From Desulfobacteraceae bacterium (GTDB lineage: Bacteria; Desulfobacterota; Desulfobacteria; Desulfobacterales; Desulfosalsimonadaceae), in contig JABZFM010000005.1 in the NCBI GenBank assembly GCA_014237465.1, forward strand, positions 1 through 64,000: a stretch of 64,000 bases of DNA, given 5' to 3'. The notes under the pieces were generated by a model. The model was given only the letters and a program-made list of their open reading frames with translations, made no database searches and was not told where the DNA came from. The translations under genes and the position numbers were made by a program. Shown here one piece after another: positions 7,895-16,220 of this stretch; the first letter of the stretch is position 1, and each line of letters begins with the position of its first letter.

Positions 7895-10495
7895 TTAAGC
7901 CGCTGCTTTAACCAGTCGGACTTTAGTCAATTTTATCGCCGAAGGCAAAACGATAAGTGCGCCGATGGTGGTGGCGACCATCGTAATCATCATTAACAGT
8001 CCGAACAGGATTAGCGGCTTAAACGTTGACAGCCCCAGCACCGAAAATCCGAATATCAGCGCGCAAGACGTGAACAGGATCGCTTTTCCAGCAACTTCCA
8101 AAGTATGCTGAATCGCTGTATCTACATCTTCCCCCAGTTTCCGATAATATCGGAACGTATTAAGAAAATGGATGGTATCATCCACACCAATCCCAATGGT
8201 GATTGTTGCGATTGTGGAAGTTGCAACATCAAGATAGATACCGAACCATCCCATGATCCCGAAATTGATGATCACCGCAACGCTCATCGGTATTAACGAA
8301 AGCAGACCGGCCTTAAAATCCCTTAAAAGAAAAAGAATCATAATCCCGATAACCACCAGCGTTAACAACAAGCTCTGGATCTGCCCGTTTACAATATAAC
8401 CGGCACTTGTGACCATCAGAAATGGATGGCCGGTTATCTTATAGGAATACCCGGCAGGGAGTATCTGGTCGAAATGCTCGGATATCCGCGTAAAAATATG
8501 TTCCATACCTAATGTCCCAAGAAGTGTATCCCCATGCTCGCCTAATCTGGCCAAAACATTGCAAGCCTGAAATTCCGTGTCCACATAAGGTTCAAACCGG
8601 TCTATCCGGCCGTCTGAATTGTCATCATCATCGGAATATATTTCCAGATAATCAATAATATCCATATTATTATCCGGAATTGCAAAAAATGTGGGATCAT
8701 CATTATTCATGGCCATGTGCATGGTTTTTATAAAATCCGAAAAGGCATCGGTTCTTCCAATACATAAATCTTTATTTTCTTTCGATTCAAGCCATGCTCG
8801 AAAATTTGAAACCGTATTTAAATATTCAGTACACTTGACACCGTCGGGTTTTCCCGAGTCAATGACAATATTGAAACCCCATCGTCCGCCATATTTTTCA
8901 CAAATCATTTTTGCACTGGTACGAATATAATCGTCTTTTTTAAAATTTCGTAATAACTCAGTATCCACCTTTATTTTAAGTAATCCGATGACCGAAACAA
9001 CCAATAATACCAATACAACGGCCATCACCTTTTTGTAATGATGAATCGCCCCGATTGACATCAGGCGGATAATTGGGTCAATCACCGGGGAGTCAACCCC
9101 CATCCCTTTACTGAATCTGGCACCACCTGCGTTATGCGGCATCAGTTTAAGGGTAGCCGGTATGATTGACGCAGAAATTAAAACGGCAAACATGATACCA
9201 ATTGCTGAAAAAAGCCCCCATTCACTAATGGCCGAAATCTGATGCGCTGCAAGCGTCATGAATGCCACAAACGTTGTAAGACCGGTCAGCAAAACAGTAA
9301 GTGAAATATGTCCCATGGCGTGCTGCAGACCATCTGTTTTTCCTTCTTTGGTAATCAGGTCATAATCCGCGTAATACTGATTGAGAATATGTATGGCATA
9401 CGAACTTCCCACAGCAATCATTAGTATGGGAATGGATATGCCCACGGTCGTGATTTTAACCCCCAGATGCCCCATCAACCCGAGAATCCATAATGTTGAC
9501 ATCGTCAATGTCGCAAAAGGAAGAATAACACCCCTTATGGATTTGAAATTGATAAAGAAAATGATGATGACAACAAGCATCACCAAGGGTATCAGGCGGG
9601 ATAAATCCGTTTGCATATAGTCATTGATCCAGATATAAATAACTGGCTGTCCCTGGGGGAGAATGTTTAATTCGTCATGGCTGTTAACAATTTCAAGAAT
9701 TTCCCTGGCAATGGCATCGGAATTGGTCATATCCGTAAAACGTATGATAATTCCAAGATCTGTTATATTTCCTTTGGCATCTGTGACATATATTCCTTGT
9801 TCAAAAACGGGATTACGTCTTAATTTTTCAATAAAAGCCTGAAATTCCTGATCGGTTTTTGGAAGGATGCGATTGCCGGCTTCATCTGTCTCAATCAATT
9901 CAATCGTTTCCAGCGTATCATCTTCACCGGTAATGTCTTTAGAGGTCAACGGCGAAATAATTTCATCAATCATTTCAGTGGATTTTAGTTCATTCGCAGA
10001 CACCACCTCAGATTTTAGTTTTCGTTTTATTCGACTGCTTAACAGACCAGTGTCTCCGCCAATTTTTTCAAGCCTGCGAGCGAGCAACCGCTTAAACGCA
10101 GGATCATGGGTGAAATGACTCAATAATGCTTCACCGGTGATGGTCTGATTCGCCAGCAACTGATCAAGTTGTGAAATTCTTTGTTGTTCCAGCGATACAT
10201 TATAATCCTCAAATTCTTCCAGATCGATTATCAGGTCGTTGATACGCGCAAATGTCTCATATTGCCATAAGTTCTTATCGGTAATATTTAAAATTACAAA
10301 CGTGTCGCAATCGCCATAAATCTCTTTTACTTTCTCGTAATTTTCATATTCGATATCCGTTGTCGGCAAAAACGCGGTCATGCTCGTATCGAATTGAAGA
10401 CGAAGCATACCTGAAGCCAGTATAATCGTCACAATAAAGAAAAAAATCAGAACAGAAACCGGTCTTTTTAGAACAAATCGGATGTATCGATCCAT
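7895..10495 (-). CDS. RND superfamily (HAE3/MMPL-type) exporter 1
   Basis: 866 aa from the ATG at 10495. The frame stays open to 10606, but the inner ATG has AAAGAGG seven bases before it, aligns with the start of the divergent paralogue and leaves the operator outside the gene. It has twelve predicted membrane segments in two blocks of one plus five, with large periplasmic loops after the first and seventh, and the HAE3 landmarks VGSSYAIHILNQYY and GIGVDDTIHFLNTFRYY. In the second periplasmic domain residues 624-635 (DDNSDGRIDRFE) form a canonical EF-hand calcium loop. Inner-membrane, proton-driven export of a hydrophobic or amphiphilic compound is expected from the family. It heads the operon with the LolA-like, barrel and repeat-lipoprotein genes. 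Substrate unknown; hopanoids, lipids or lipoproteins are candidates. Confidence 0.85.
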   Translation of the reverse strand: MDRYIRFVLKRPVSVLIFFFIVTIILASGMLRLQFDTSMTAFLPTTDIEYENYEKVKEIYGDCDTFVILNITDKNLWQYETFARINDLIIDLEEFEDYNVSLEQQRISQLDQLLANQTITGEALLSHFTHDPAFKRLLARRLEKIGGDTGLLSSRIKRKLKSEVVSANELKSTEMIDEIISPLTSKDITGEDDTLETIELIETDEAGNRILPKTDQEFQAFIEKLRRNPVFEQGIYVTDAKGNITDLGIIIRFTDMTNSDAIAREILEIVNSHDELNILPQGQPVIYIWINDYMQTDLSRLIPLVMLVVIIIFFINFKSIRGVILPFATLTMSTLWILGLMGHLGVKITTVGISIPILMIAVGSSYAIHILNQYYADYDLITKEGKTDGLQHAMGHISLTVLLTGLTTFVAFMTLAAHQISAISEWGLFSAIGIMFAVLISASIIPATLKLMPHNAGGARFSKGMGVDSPVIDPIIRLMSIGAIHHYKKVMAVVLVLLVVSVIGLLKIKVDTELLRNFKKDDYIRTSAKMICEKYGGRWGFNIVIDSGKPDGVKCTEYLNTVSNFRAWLESKENKDLCIGRTDAFSDFIKTMHMAMNNDDPTFFAIPDNNMDIIDYLEIYSDDDDNSDGRIDRFEPYVDTEFQACNVLARLGEHGDTLLGTLGMEHIFTRISEHFDQILPAGYSYKITGHPFLMVTSAGYIVNGQIQSLLLTLVVIGIMILFLLRDFKAGLLSLIPMSVAVIINFGIMGWFGIYLDVATSTIATITIGIGVDDTIHFLNTFRYYRKLGEDVDTAIQHTLEVAGKAILFTSCALIFGFSVLGLSTFKPLILFGLLMMITMVATTIGALIVLPSAIKLTKVRLVKAAA

Positions 10496-10548
10496 TAACA
10501 ACCTCTTTAAATTTATAATCATACTTCTGCGAGATATGACGGTTAGGC

Positions 10549-10578
10549 GGGGGATGACTGATGAGTCAGTCATCCCCC
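10549..10578. promoter_or_regulatory. Perfect 13-bp inverted repeat, probable TetR-type operator
   Basis: Left arm GGGGGATGACTGA (10549-10561), loop TGAG, right arm TCAGTCATCCCCC (10566-10578), with no mismatch. The core ATGACTGA/TCAGTCAT is nearly the same as the palindrome at 10728-10747. It lies upstream of exporter 1. No T-run follows on either strand, so it is not a terminator. TetR-family repressors commonly use palindromes of this size, but no regulator gene is in the window. Confidence 0.6.
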
Positions 10579-10678
10579 TTGCAAAAAAAACCGCACTACT
10601 TAGCACTCATTTTACCTGCTCCCTTGCCCATCAAATGAACCGTTTTCATTTTTGATGACCGCTTATATTTTTCTTAAA

Positions 10679-10706
10679 TTGACATGTGCGTCAACTTGTA
10701 TATAAT
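10679..10706 (+). promoter_or_regulatory. Strong sigma-70-type promoter for RND exporter 2
   Basis: Consensus TTGACA (10679-10684) and consensus TATAAT (10701-10706), spaced 16 bases. The predicted start of transcription is near 10713, so the operator at 10728-10747 would lie just inside the transcript, where a bound repressor would block elongation. The -35 hexamer is itself part of a weaker inverted repeat (TTGAC-N6-GTCAA, 10679-10694). Confidence 0.65.
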
Positions 10707-10727
10707 TGAAACACTTTAAAATCTAAA

Positions 10728-10747
10728 GTGACTGATATGTCAGTCAC
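10728..10747. promoter_or_regulatory. Palindrome GTGACTGA-TATG-TCAGTCAC, second operator
   Basis: Perfect 8-bp arms (10728-10735 and 10740-10747) with a 4-base centre. It shares TGACTGA/TCAGTCA and the 4-base spacing with the operator at 10549-10578. It sits about 15-35 bases downstream of the predicted transcription start of exporter 2. Two matching operators in one divergent gap suggest a single repressor controls both pumps. Confidence 0.6.
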
Positions 10748-10809
10748 AAAAATTATAACCACAGTAAAAACAAAACGCAAGGAAAAAATACCCTGTAAAG
10801 CCTCTGACT

Positions 10810-13416
10810 ATGATAAATACCTATCTGAATCTTATCCTAAGACGCCCTCTCATCCCGATTCTTGGCCTGATAGTGATCACCGTCTATCTTGCGCTTGGCA
10901 TTTTAAAAATCCAGTTTGACAGCTCCATTGAGTCCTTTATGCCGAAAAATGATGAGGCATATATTGAATATGAAGAAACAAAAGAAAAGTATGGAGATAA
11001 TGACCGTATTGTTATCATGTCCGTATCCCATGAAAACCTGTGGTCCGGAGAAGCGTTTGAAATAATAAATAAATTTATCATCGACATTGAGGAGTATGAA
11101 AATTACGACATAAAAAAAGAAAACCGCCGTGTAAATAAATTTTATGCTGCAATCCGCTTAGATACCGTCCGGTTTAAAAATATTATCGACCGGTTTGAAG
11201 ACGACCCTGCTTTTGTGAGATTCCTGAAAAGAAACACCCCTGAAAAATTGCAGACCAAAAATCACCTGTCCCAAAAAGACATTACCCATTTAGAAAAAAT
11301 TGTAAGTAAAAATATTGAATTAAAAAAAACTGAAATAATTGACAATATCATCTCTCCGTTTACAGCAAAAGACATTAGTGGCGAAAACGACACCCTTGAG
11401 GCTTATGATCTGATCGAAACAGATACAAACAGCCGGCGAATTATCCCCCAAACACCTGAAGCGATCCAGGCATTCAAACAGCGGCTTGAAAAAAATCCCG
11501 CATTTAAAAAGGGAATCTATGCCGTTGCTCCCAAGACCGGTGAAATAACCGATTTCGGCGTTATTATAAAATTTAACGGTACGCTTCCCCGGGAATTGAT
11601 CGTCTGCGAAATCATAGATATGATTAACTACTACAAAGAGTTAAAAATAACCGCATCAGGTGTGCCGTATGTTGTCAAATACTTTAATGACTATATCAGA
11701 AAGGATATAACCAAAAATGTCCCCCTGGTGCTTCTTGTGGTCACACTGATATTTTATTTAAATTTCAGATCAAAAAGGGGCGTCATACTACCCCTTGCCA
11801 CGCTGGGTATGGCCGAAATCTGGACGATCGGGCTTATGGGACATCTTGGCTATAAAATCACCTCGGTGGGAATAACCCTTCCCCCATTACTGATCTCGGT
11901 GGGCAGCTCCTATGCGATTCATATATTAAACCAGTATTATACGGATTTTAATCTGATCAGCCAAAAAGGCAAGCGGGAAGGATTGAAAGAGGCCATGTCG
12001 CATATTTCCACCACTGTTTTTCTGGCCGGATTGACCACGTTTGCCGCATTTATCACCCTGGTTACGAGCCAGGTTTCCGCCATGCAGGAATGGGCTGTTT
12101 TTTCAGCCACCGGTATTCTGTTTGCCGTATTTATTTCAGTCACGCTGATCCCCTGCGCACTGGCCATTCTCCCCCACCGTTTTCCCAAGGCGCTTATCGG
12201 GAAGGATAAGAAACAAAAAATCACGGCCGTTGACAGATTCCTCAGGCTAACGGCTACATTGGCGGTCAATCATCACAAAAAAGTGTATGCCATCGTCGGC
12301 GTCATTCTTGCTGTTTCCATCGCAGGGGTGTTTAAACTGAGAGTGGATACTGATATTTTTCATTATTTTAAGAAAAATGACCCGATAAGACAGAATGTGA
12401 TCATATCCGGGGAAAAATTCGGCGGCGGATGGGGGTTTAACATTATCATCGATTCCGATGAAACCGACGGCGTTAAAAACCCTGAATTTTTAAAAACGAT
12501 TGAAAGCTTAAGAAAATGGCTGGTCGCCGAACAAAACGCGGATCTGCATGTCGGCAGAACCGATGCATTCTCTGATTTTATTAAACGGATGCACATGGCC
12601 ATGAACAATGGTGATTTGGATTATTTTAAAATTCCCGAAAATCGGATGGATATTCTTGACTATCTTGAAATATATTCAGGGGAAGACGAAGACTCAGACG
12701 GACGGATTGATAATTTTGAACCCTTTGTCGATGTCTTTTTTCAAAAAAGCAATATTCTTGTCAGATTGGCCAGAAAGGAATCCCAACGTATTGGTACCAG
12801 TGAAATCAATCATATTGTCAGAAAAATAAAACAGCATCTGGCAAATACGCTTCCTGCAGATTACTCCTTTATCGTCACCGGATACCCGGTAATTAATACA
12901 AAGCTGGCGCATTATGTAGTGACAGGACAAATGCAGGGACTTTTTCTGTCCCTGATTCTTGTAGCGGTTGTTATTATCCTTCTTTTTAAAAAATTTTCAG
13001 CCGGGCCCCTGGCATTAATCGATATGGGGGTGACGATTTTGATCAATTTCGGCATAATGGGCTGGTTTGGAATCGATCTGGACATGGTCACGTCCGTCAT
13101 CGCAGCCATCACCATCGGCATCGGGGTCGATGACACCATTCATTTTTTAAACACATATCGCGTGAAAAAACACAGAGGCGTCAGTGCTTCAGATGCCATT
13201 CAGGAAACAATGTTTGTGGCCGGAAAGGCCATTGTATATACATCCCTGGCGCTCACCTGCGGATTTTTGGTTCTGACCACTTCCAATTTTACGCCGATCA
13301 TCTTGTTCGGCTTTCTCCTGTCCCTGACCATGATCAATACGACCATCGGTTCCATTCTTCTGATTCCGGCAGCCATCCGGCTGACCGGCATAGAACTGGA
13401 CCCCAAAAACAGTTAA
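10810..13416 (+). CDS. RND superfamily (HAE3/MMPL-type) exporter 2, paralogue of exporter 1
   Basis: 868 aa, collinear with exporter 1 over its whole length: same RRP-hydrophobic start, GSSYAIHILNQYYTDF in the first membrane block and GIGVDDTIHFLNTYRVKK in the second. Residues 626-637 (DEDSDGRIDNFE) again form a perfect EF-hand loop at the equivalent site. It is transcribed away from exporter 1 from the strong promoter at 10679-10706. The ATG at 10810 has only a poor ribosome binding site, so translation may be weak. Unlike exporter 1 it has no LolA-like or barrel partner downstream; its stop overlaps the convergent YkgJ-like gene by four bases. HAE3 pumps usually act singly or as homotrimers; a paired or alternate-substrate role is inference. 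Confidence 0.85.
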   Translation: MINTYLNLILRRPLIPILGLIVITVYLALGILKIQFDSSIESFMPKNDEAYIEYEETKEKYGDNDRIVIMSVSHENLWSGEAFEIINKFIIDIEEYENYDIKKENRRVNKFYAAIRLDTVRFKNIIDRFEDDPAFVRFLKRNTPEKLQTKNHLSQKDITHLEKIVSKNIELKKTEIIDNIISPFTAKDISGENDTLEAYDLIETDTNSRRIIPQTPEAIQAFKQRLEKNPAFKKGIYAVAPKTGEITDFGVIIKFNGTLPRELIVCEIIDMINYYKELKITASGVPYVVKYFNDYIRKDITKNVPLVLLVVTLIFYLNFRSKRGVILPLATLGMAEIWTIGLMGHLGYKITSVGITLPPLLISVGSSYAIHILNQYYTDFNLISQKGKREGLKEAMSHISTTVFLAGLTTFAAFITLVTSQVSAMQEWAVFSATGILFAVFISVTLIPCALAILPHRFPKALIGKDKKQKITAVDRFLRLTATLAVNHHKKVYAIVGVILAVSIAGVFKLRVDTDIFHYFKKNDPIRQNVIISGEKFGGGWGFNIIIDSDETDGVKNPEFLKTIESLRKWLVAEQNADLHVGRTDAFSDFIKRMHMAMNNGDLDYFKIPENRMDILDYLEIYSGEDEDSDGRIDNFEPFVDVFFQKSNILVRLARKESQRIGTSEINHIVRKIKQHLANTLPADYSFIVTGYPVINTKLAHYVVTGQMQGLFLSLILVAVVIILLFKKFSAGPLALIDMGVTILINFGIMGWFGIDLDMVTSVIAAITIGIGVDDTIHFLNTYRVKKHRGVSASDAIQETMFVAGKAIVYTSLALTCGFLVLTTSNFTPIILFGFLLSLTMINTTIGSILLIPAAIRLTGIELDPKNS

Positions 13417-14072
13417 AAACTATCTGGCTTTTTTTTGTCAATTTTCACACCGAACTGAGTGCTGATAATAACAGAAAGTGGACGGCCAAACAAAAAATCA
13501 AGCATTTCCAATGCGATCTTTCCCTTTTCCATCACCAGGTTTCTGAAATGAAGGTCATAATTAATCAGCTGCATCAGATCGATACTTGCCCCGGGATCTC
13601 CGGCTTCCCGGTCATTGACCAGGTGTTGAATTTTATCAAGGCCGCATTCAGATTCATGGGTCTCAACCAGCTCAATCAGCCAGCCAACCTTTTTTAACAA
13701 CATTTTCCGGGTCAGCCGATTCCTGGAATACATACTTTCAATGGCACGCGTATTCCAGCATTCCAGCGTCCGGCATTCAATCGGCCGGTGATCATAGATG
13801 CTGCATTGCTTATCCATTTCATTGAAATACATGCAGGTGGTGGATTTTTTAAGGCTTTTTATTTTTAAAATTTCTGCCGGCAATTGAACCAGACCGCCGT
13901 TGATATGATCACGGGCAAGTTCACCTTTTCGGATGGTATATAGCGAAGTTAGCGGAAGGATGCCGTTGTCAATGATTTGCCGGTCTGCTTCATGAAGGGC
14001 CGGCCCCCCCTTCAGGCAACAGGTGCCGCAACGGCTACATTCTGTGATTTGATTGGTTTGTTTTGGTTTCAT
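13413..14072 (-). CDS. YkgJ-family cysteine-cluster protein
   Basis: 219 aa. Cysteines follow the YkgJ/UPF0153 pattern: CSRCGTCCLKGG at about residues 12-23, then CMYF, CSIYDHRPIECR and CW around residues 80-106. The family is thought to bind zinc or an iron-sulfur cluster through these residues; its biochemical role is not established. Downstream it overlaps the stop of the convergent RND gene. Upstream, a zinc-ribbon protein gene lies 47 bases away on the same strand and may be co-transcribed. The C-terminal half is helical without recognised motifs. Confidence 0.75.
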   Translation of the reverse strand: MKPKQTNQITECSRCGTCCLKGGPALHEADRQIIDNGILPLTSLYTIRKGELARDHINGGLVQLPAEILKIKSLKKSTTCMYFNEMDKQCSIYDHRPIECRTLECWNTRAIESMYSRNRLTRKMLLKKVGWLIELVETHESECGLDKIQHLVNDREAGDPGASIDLMQLINYDLHFRNLVMEKGKIALEMLDFLFGRPLSVIISTQFGVKIDKKKPDSF

Positions 14073-14119
14073 AAGGTCAATCAGGATAGGCTACACTGTT
14101 TTGGCCGAGGCATGGATAT

Positions 14120-14743
14120 CTATTTCCATGATGATTTCTTTTTTAAACATGGGTTATTTTTTCTTGCGGTTTTTTTTTTGGATTTTCTGATCATTTTTTT
14201 TCTGGCTTTCTGCTTTTTTATCTTCATCACGGATGATGGTAAAGCGCTTTGTGTAGCTACTCTACTTTCCAGATCAACATCGGTTGTGATTCCGATCGGA
14301 ACCTGGTCTTCATTAAAAATGAAAACCGGTTTTTCCCCGTTCCATGTTTCAATCAGATCCGGGGTTCGGCTCTTCCCGTAGTCGAGCCCAAGCACTCCCT
14401 GATATTTAAAGCCTCCGGTAATCCCGTTGCGGATGAACTCTTCACTGACAATAACAGTGGGACAACCGGCACAAAAAAAATCCAGCGTGTGCATAACACG
14501 GGGAGCAATGTCGGTTGCATAAATAAAATCAGCATAATATACTTTTGTATCTGACGCACACAAAGGACAAACATCTTCATATCCAAGTTTTTCATAGCTA
14601 TAGACGTGTTTTATATGGCCTTTAAACTTTTCTATGCCTGATTCTTTGGTAATGCGATCAAAAAACTTTTCCTTTTCATCTTCAGACAGATCATCAAGGT
14701 TGAAAGAGACAAAATCTTTTTCTTCACACTTCTTTATTTCCAT
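14120..14743 (-). CDS. Hypothetical protein with zinc-ribbon-like cysteines and a lysine-rich tail
   Basis: 207 aa, not recognised. It starts with an acidic segment, then has two cysteine pairs (CPLC near residue 60 and CAGC near 92) that could hold a zinc ion. A compact middle follows (GVLGLDYGKSRTPDLIETWNGEKPVFIF). The last 35-40 residues are strongly basic (KKQKARKKMIRKSKKK), suggesting nucleic-acid or membrane-surface contact or low-complexity drift. No signal peptide. It lies immediately upstream of the YkgJ-like gene, another cysteine-cluster protein. No function proposed. Confidence 0.6.
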   Translation of the reverse strand: MEIKKCEEKDFVSFNLDDLSEDEKEKFFDRITKESGIEKFKGHIKHVYSYEKLGYEDVCPLCASDTKVYYADFIYATDIAPRVMHTLDFFCAGCPTVIVSEEFIRNGITGGFKYQGVLGLDYGKSRTPDLIETWNGEKPVFIFNEDQVPIGITTDVDLESRVATQSALPSSVMKIKKQKARKKMIRKSKKKTARKNNPCLKKKSSWK

Positions 14744-14818
14744 AATTTATTAACTCGACAATTTCTTTTTTTGCTTATCGACTTTAGTTAAGTTGTGCAA
14801 AAAGATAAAACTGTTTGC

Positions 14819-15025
14819 TCAATCCAGGTCCGAAACCTTTGACACCTGCCGGTATTCAACGCCGTCAAATTCATCAAAATGCGCTTTGCCGCATTTTATC
14901 TTTCTTTTCTCACTTATTTTCAATTCCTGATTTTCAAATTTGGTTTCCGCAACAAAATAGATTGTCGCCTCGTTTGTCTTTATCAATGCCCAGTCAGGAT
15001 TATAATTGCCGAGTAACCGTTCACG
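14819..15025 (-). pseudogene. Remnant of a type III restriction enzyme Res subunit (C-terminal end)
   Basis: The minus strand encodes NYNPDWALIKTNE, YFVAETKFENQELKISEK, KIKCGKAHFDEF and GVEYRQVSK, matching the extreme C-terminus of type III restriction endonuclease Res subunits (a PD-(E/D)xK-like nuclease core, here PDW...ETK). Only about 65 residues remain of a protein that is normally about 1000 aa. Upstream the homology stops at a palindromic repeat (15064-15174). No methyltransferase or helicase part is present, so this is a degraded defence-system remnant. The open frame extends into the repeat up to 15130, which I regard as chance. Confidence 0.6.
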
Positions 15026-15063
15026 GGGGTACAACTGTGCTGATGTGCTATCAACCAACGAAC

Positions 15064-15174
15064 TGTAAGCATTCACAGGGTGACGTAGATGCGAGGCGCC
15101 GAGCGCGCAGACGTACTTTTCGTACTTCAAGTGCTCGGCAACAAAGCAGATGCGGTGCCCTGTAAATGCTTACA
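15064..15174. repeat. Palindromic element with 17-bp inverted ends
   Basis: Ends TGTAAGCATTCACAGGG (15064-15080) and CCCTGTAAATGCTTACA (15158-15174) are inverted with one mismatch. The GC-rich interior contains shorter palindromes, such as GTAC-TTTTC-GTAC. It abuts the restriction-enzyme remnant. It looks like a miniature mobile element or large REP-type repeat; no coding capacity. Confidence 0.6.
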
Positions 15175-15222
15175 AATCTTCTGCTGAAAACGACCCTGTC
15201 CTTTGCAAAAGTTGATGGCCGG

Positions 15223-15621
15223 CTATTCGATAATTCTGATTGAATTATCCTTTGCAATATTCATAAGTTTTTTATCAAGCGTGATCAAATACCCGTTATT
15301 TCGCCGCGCAAGAACAAGGTAAAACATATCAAAGACCGGTTTTCCGACAAGGCCTCCCAATGAAAAGGATTCTCTGTATAAAGTCAGGTCGTTGCTGTAT
15401 TCATCAGGCAAAGCTATTGCATACTCTACAGCCTTTTCACATTGTTCCAAAGACATATCGCCGAGTTGATAATATTTCCAAAAAACATTCGTTACTTCAG
15501 CGATAAATAGCCCGGGGGCCAGAATCCAGTCTGCATCTTCAATATACCTGTGCAGAGCTCTTCCTTTTTGTCTTTGAAGAATAATTTCAACTGCTGCGCT
15601 TGCGTCAAGTATAATAATCAT
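15223..15621 (-). CDS. PIN-domain toxin (VapC-like)
   Basis: 132 aa, PIN-domain ribonuclease. Typical acidic positions are visible: LDAS (Asp6), AEVTN (Glu near 42), FDMFYLVLAR (Asp near 99) and a late LDKKL Asp. VapC toxins cleave tRNA or rRNA and are held inactive by their antitoxin. The start ATG overlaps the antitoxin stop by four bases (ATGA), the usual arrangement for such pairs. It sits in an accessory stretch beside a restriction remnant and palindromic repeats. The frame is intact, so the pair may be functional. Confidence 0.8.
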   Translation of the reverse strand: MIIILDASAAVEIILQRQKGRALHRYIEDADWILAPGLFIAEVTNVFWKYYQLGDMSLEQCEKAVEYAIALPDEYSNDLTLYRESFSLGGLVGKPVFDMFYLVLARRNNGYLITLDKKLMNIAKDNSIRIIE

Positions 15622-15866
15622 CGCTGTCTGTCTTTCCGTATAAGATCAACAGGGTTGGCAACATCCTGGCTGTTAGCAATGACCGGATCATCCATAATGC
15701 TTTTAAGTAAAGAGGCACGACGTTTTTTAGGATTTTCTTCCATATCAAGGCCTTTTGCAAGGGCAACAATCGCCTGCTGGGAAAAACTGCGATGTTCTTT
15801 TTGTGCTTTAGATTGCAATTTATGATAAATTTGTGCCGGCAATTCTCTTACTTGAAGTGAAGGCAT
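15618..15866 (-). CDS. Antitoxin of the VapBC-like pair (FitA/RHH-type)
   Basis: 82 aa. The N-terminus (MPSLQVRELPAQIYHKLQ) followed by SFSQQAIVALAKG is the pattern of FitA-like ribbon-helix-helix antitoxins, where the strand binds operator DNA. The C-terminal half (about residues 45-82) would wrap the PIN toxin. It is the first gene of the two-gene operon and probably represses it. AAGGAG lies shortly before the start. Confidence 0.75.
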   Translation of the reverse strand: MPSLQVRELPAQIYHKLQSKAQKEHRSFSQQAIVALAKGLDMEENPKKRRASLLKSIMDDPVIANSQDVANPVDLIRKDRQR

Positions 15867-16018
15867 TTTTAGTCTCCTTTTTTTAATTATAGTTTAATGC
15901 AATTTTCATCAATATGCAAGCATAATGTATAATATTTTTATTCAAATTGCATGAACACTAGTTAACCACATAAGCTCTCAATGTCATTAACTTAAGGGCA
16001 TTGGTCATTTTAATGGAA

Positions 16019-16182
16019 AATGTCGAATATAGAACAAGGAATTTCGAACCGCAAAAGTAAAAGAAAATACATCGAAATTCGATATTCCCTGTTCGACATT
16101 ATTTAGTTCCCAAGCTCCGCCTGAGCGACCCTGAGAGGCGGAGCCTCTCGATATATGTTCCGAAGCAGAGCCCCGGATCAAG
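16019..16182. repeat. Palindromic repeat cluster (TGTCGAA element and GGCGGAGCC element)
   Basis: AATGTCGAA (16019-16027) pairs with TTCGACATT (16092-16100); inner AATTTCGA/TCGAAATT segments extend a long imperfect hairpin. It is followed by a second palindrome-rich stretch with AGGCGGAGCCTCTC at about 16136-16150. Both resemble interspersed repeats common in Desulfobacterota genomes (recognised from memory). The open frame across this stretch is a repeat artefact. A C10T11 tract (16183-16203) follows directly. Confidence 0.5.
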
Positions 16183-16220
16183 CCCCCCCCCCTTTTTTTT
16201 TTTGATCGCACAAAAACAAA

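Noticed and set aside
10549-10578. Hairpin as rho-independent terminator
   Set aside because: No T-run on either side and its core matches the palindrome at 10728, so an operator is more likely.
10496-10606. N-terminal extension of RND exporter 1 to 10606
   Set aside because: It would place the operator inside the gene, has no ribosome binding site, and the divergent paralogue lacks it. ATG 10495 has a good site.
10728-10919. 63-aa frame starting inside the operator
   Set aside because: GTG start within the palindrome, no ribosome binding site, and it overlaps the start of RND exporter 2 in another frame.
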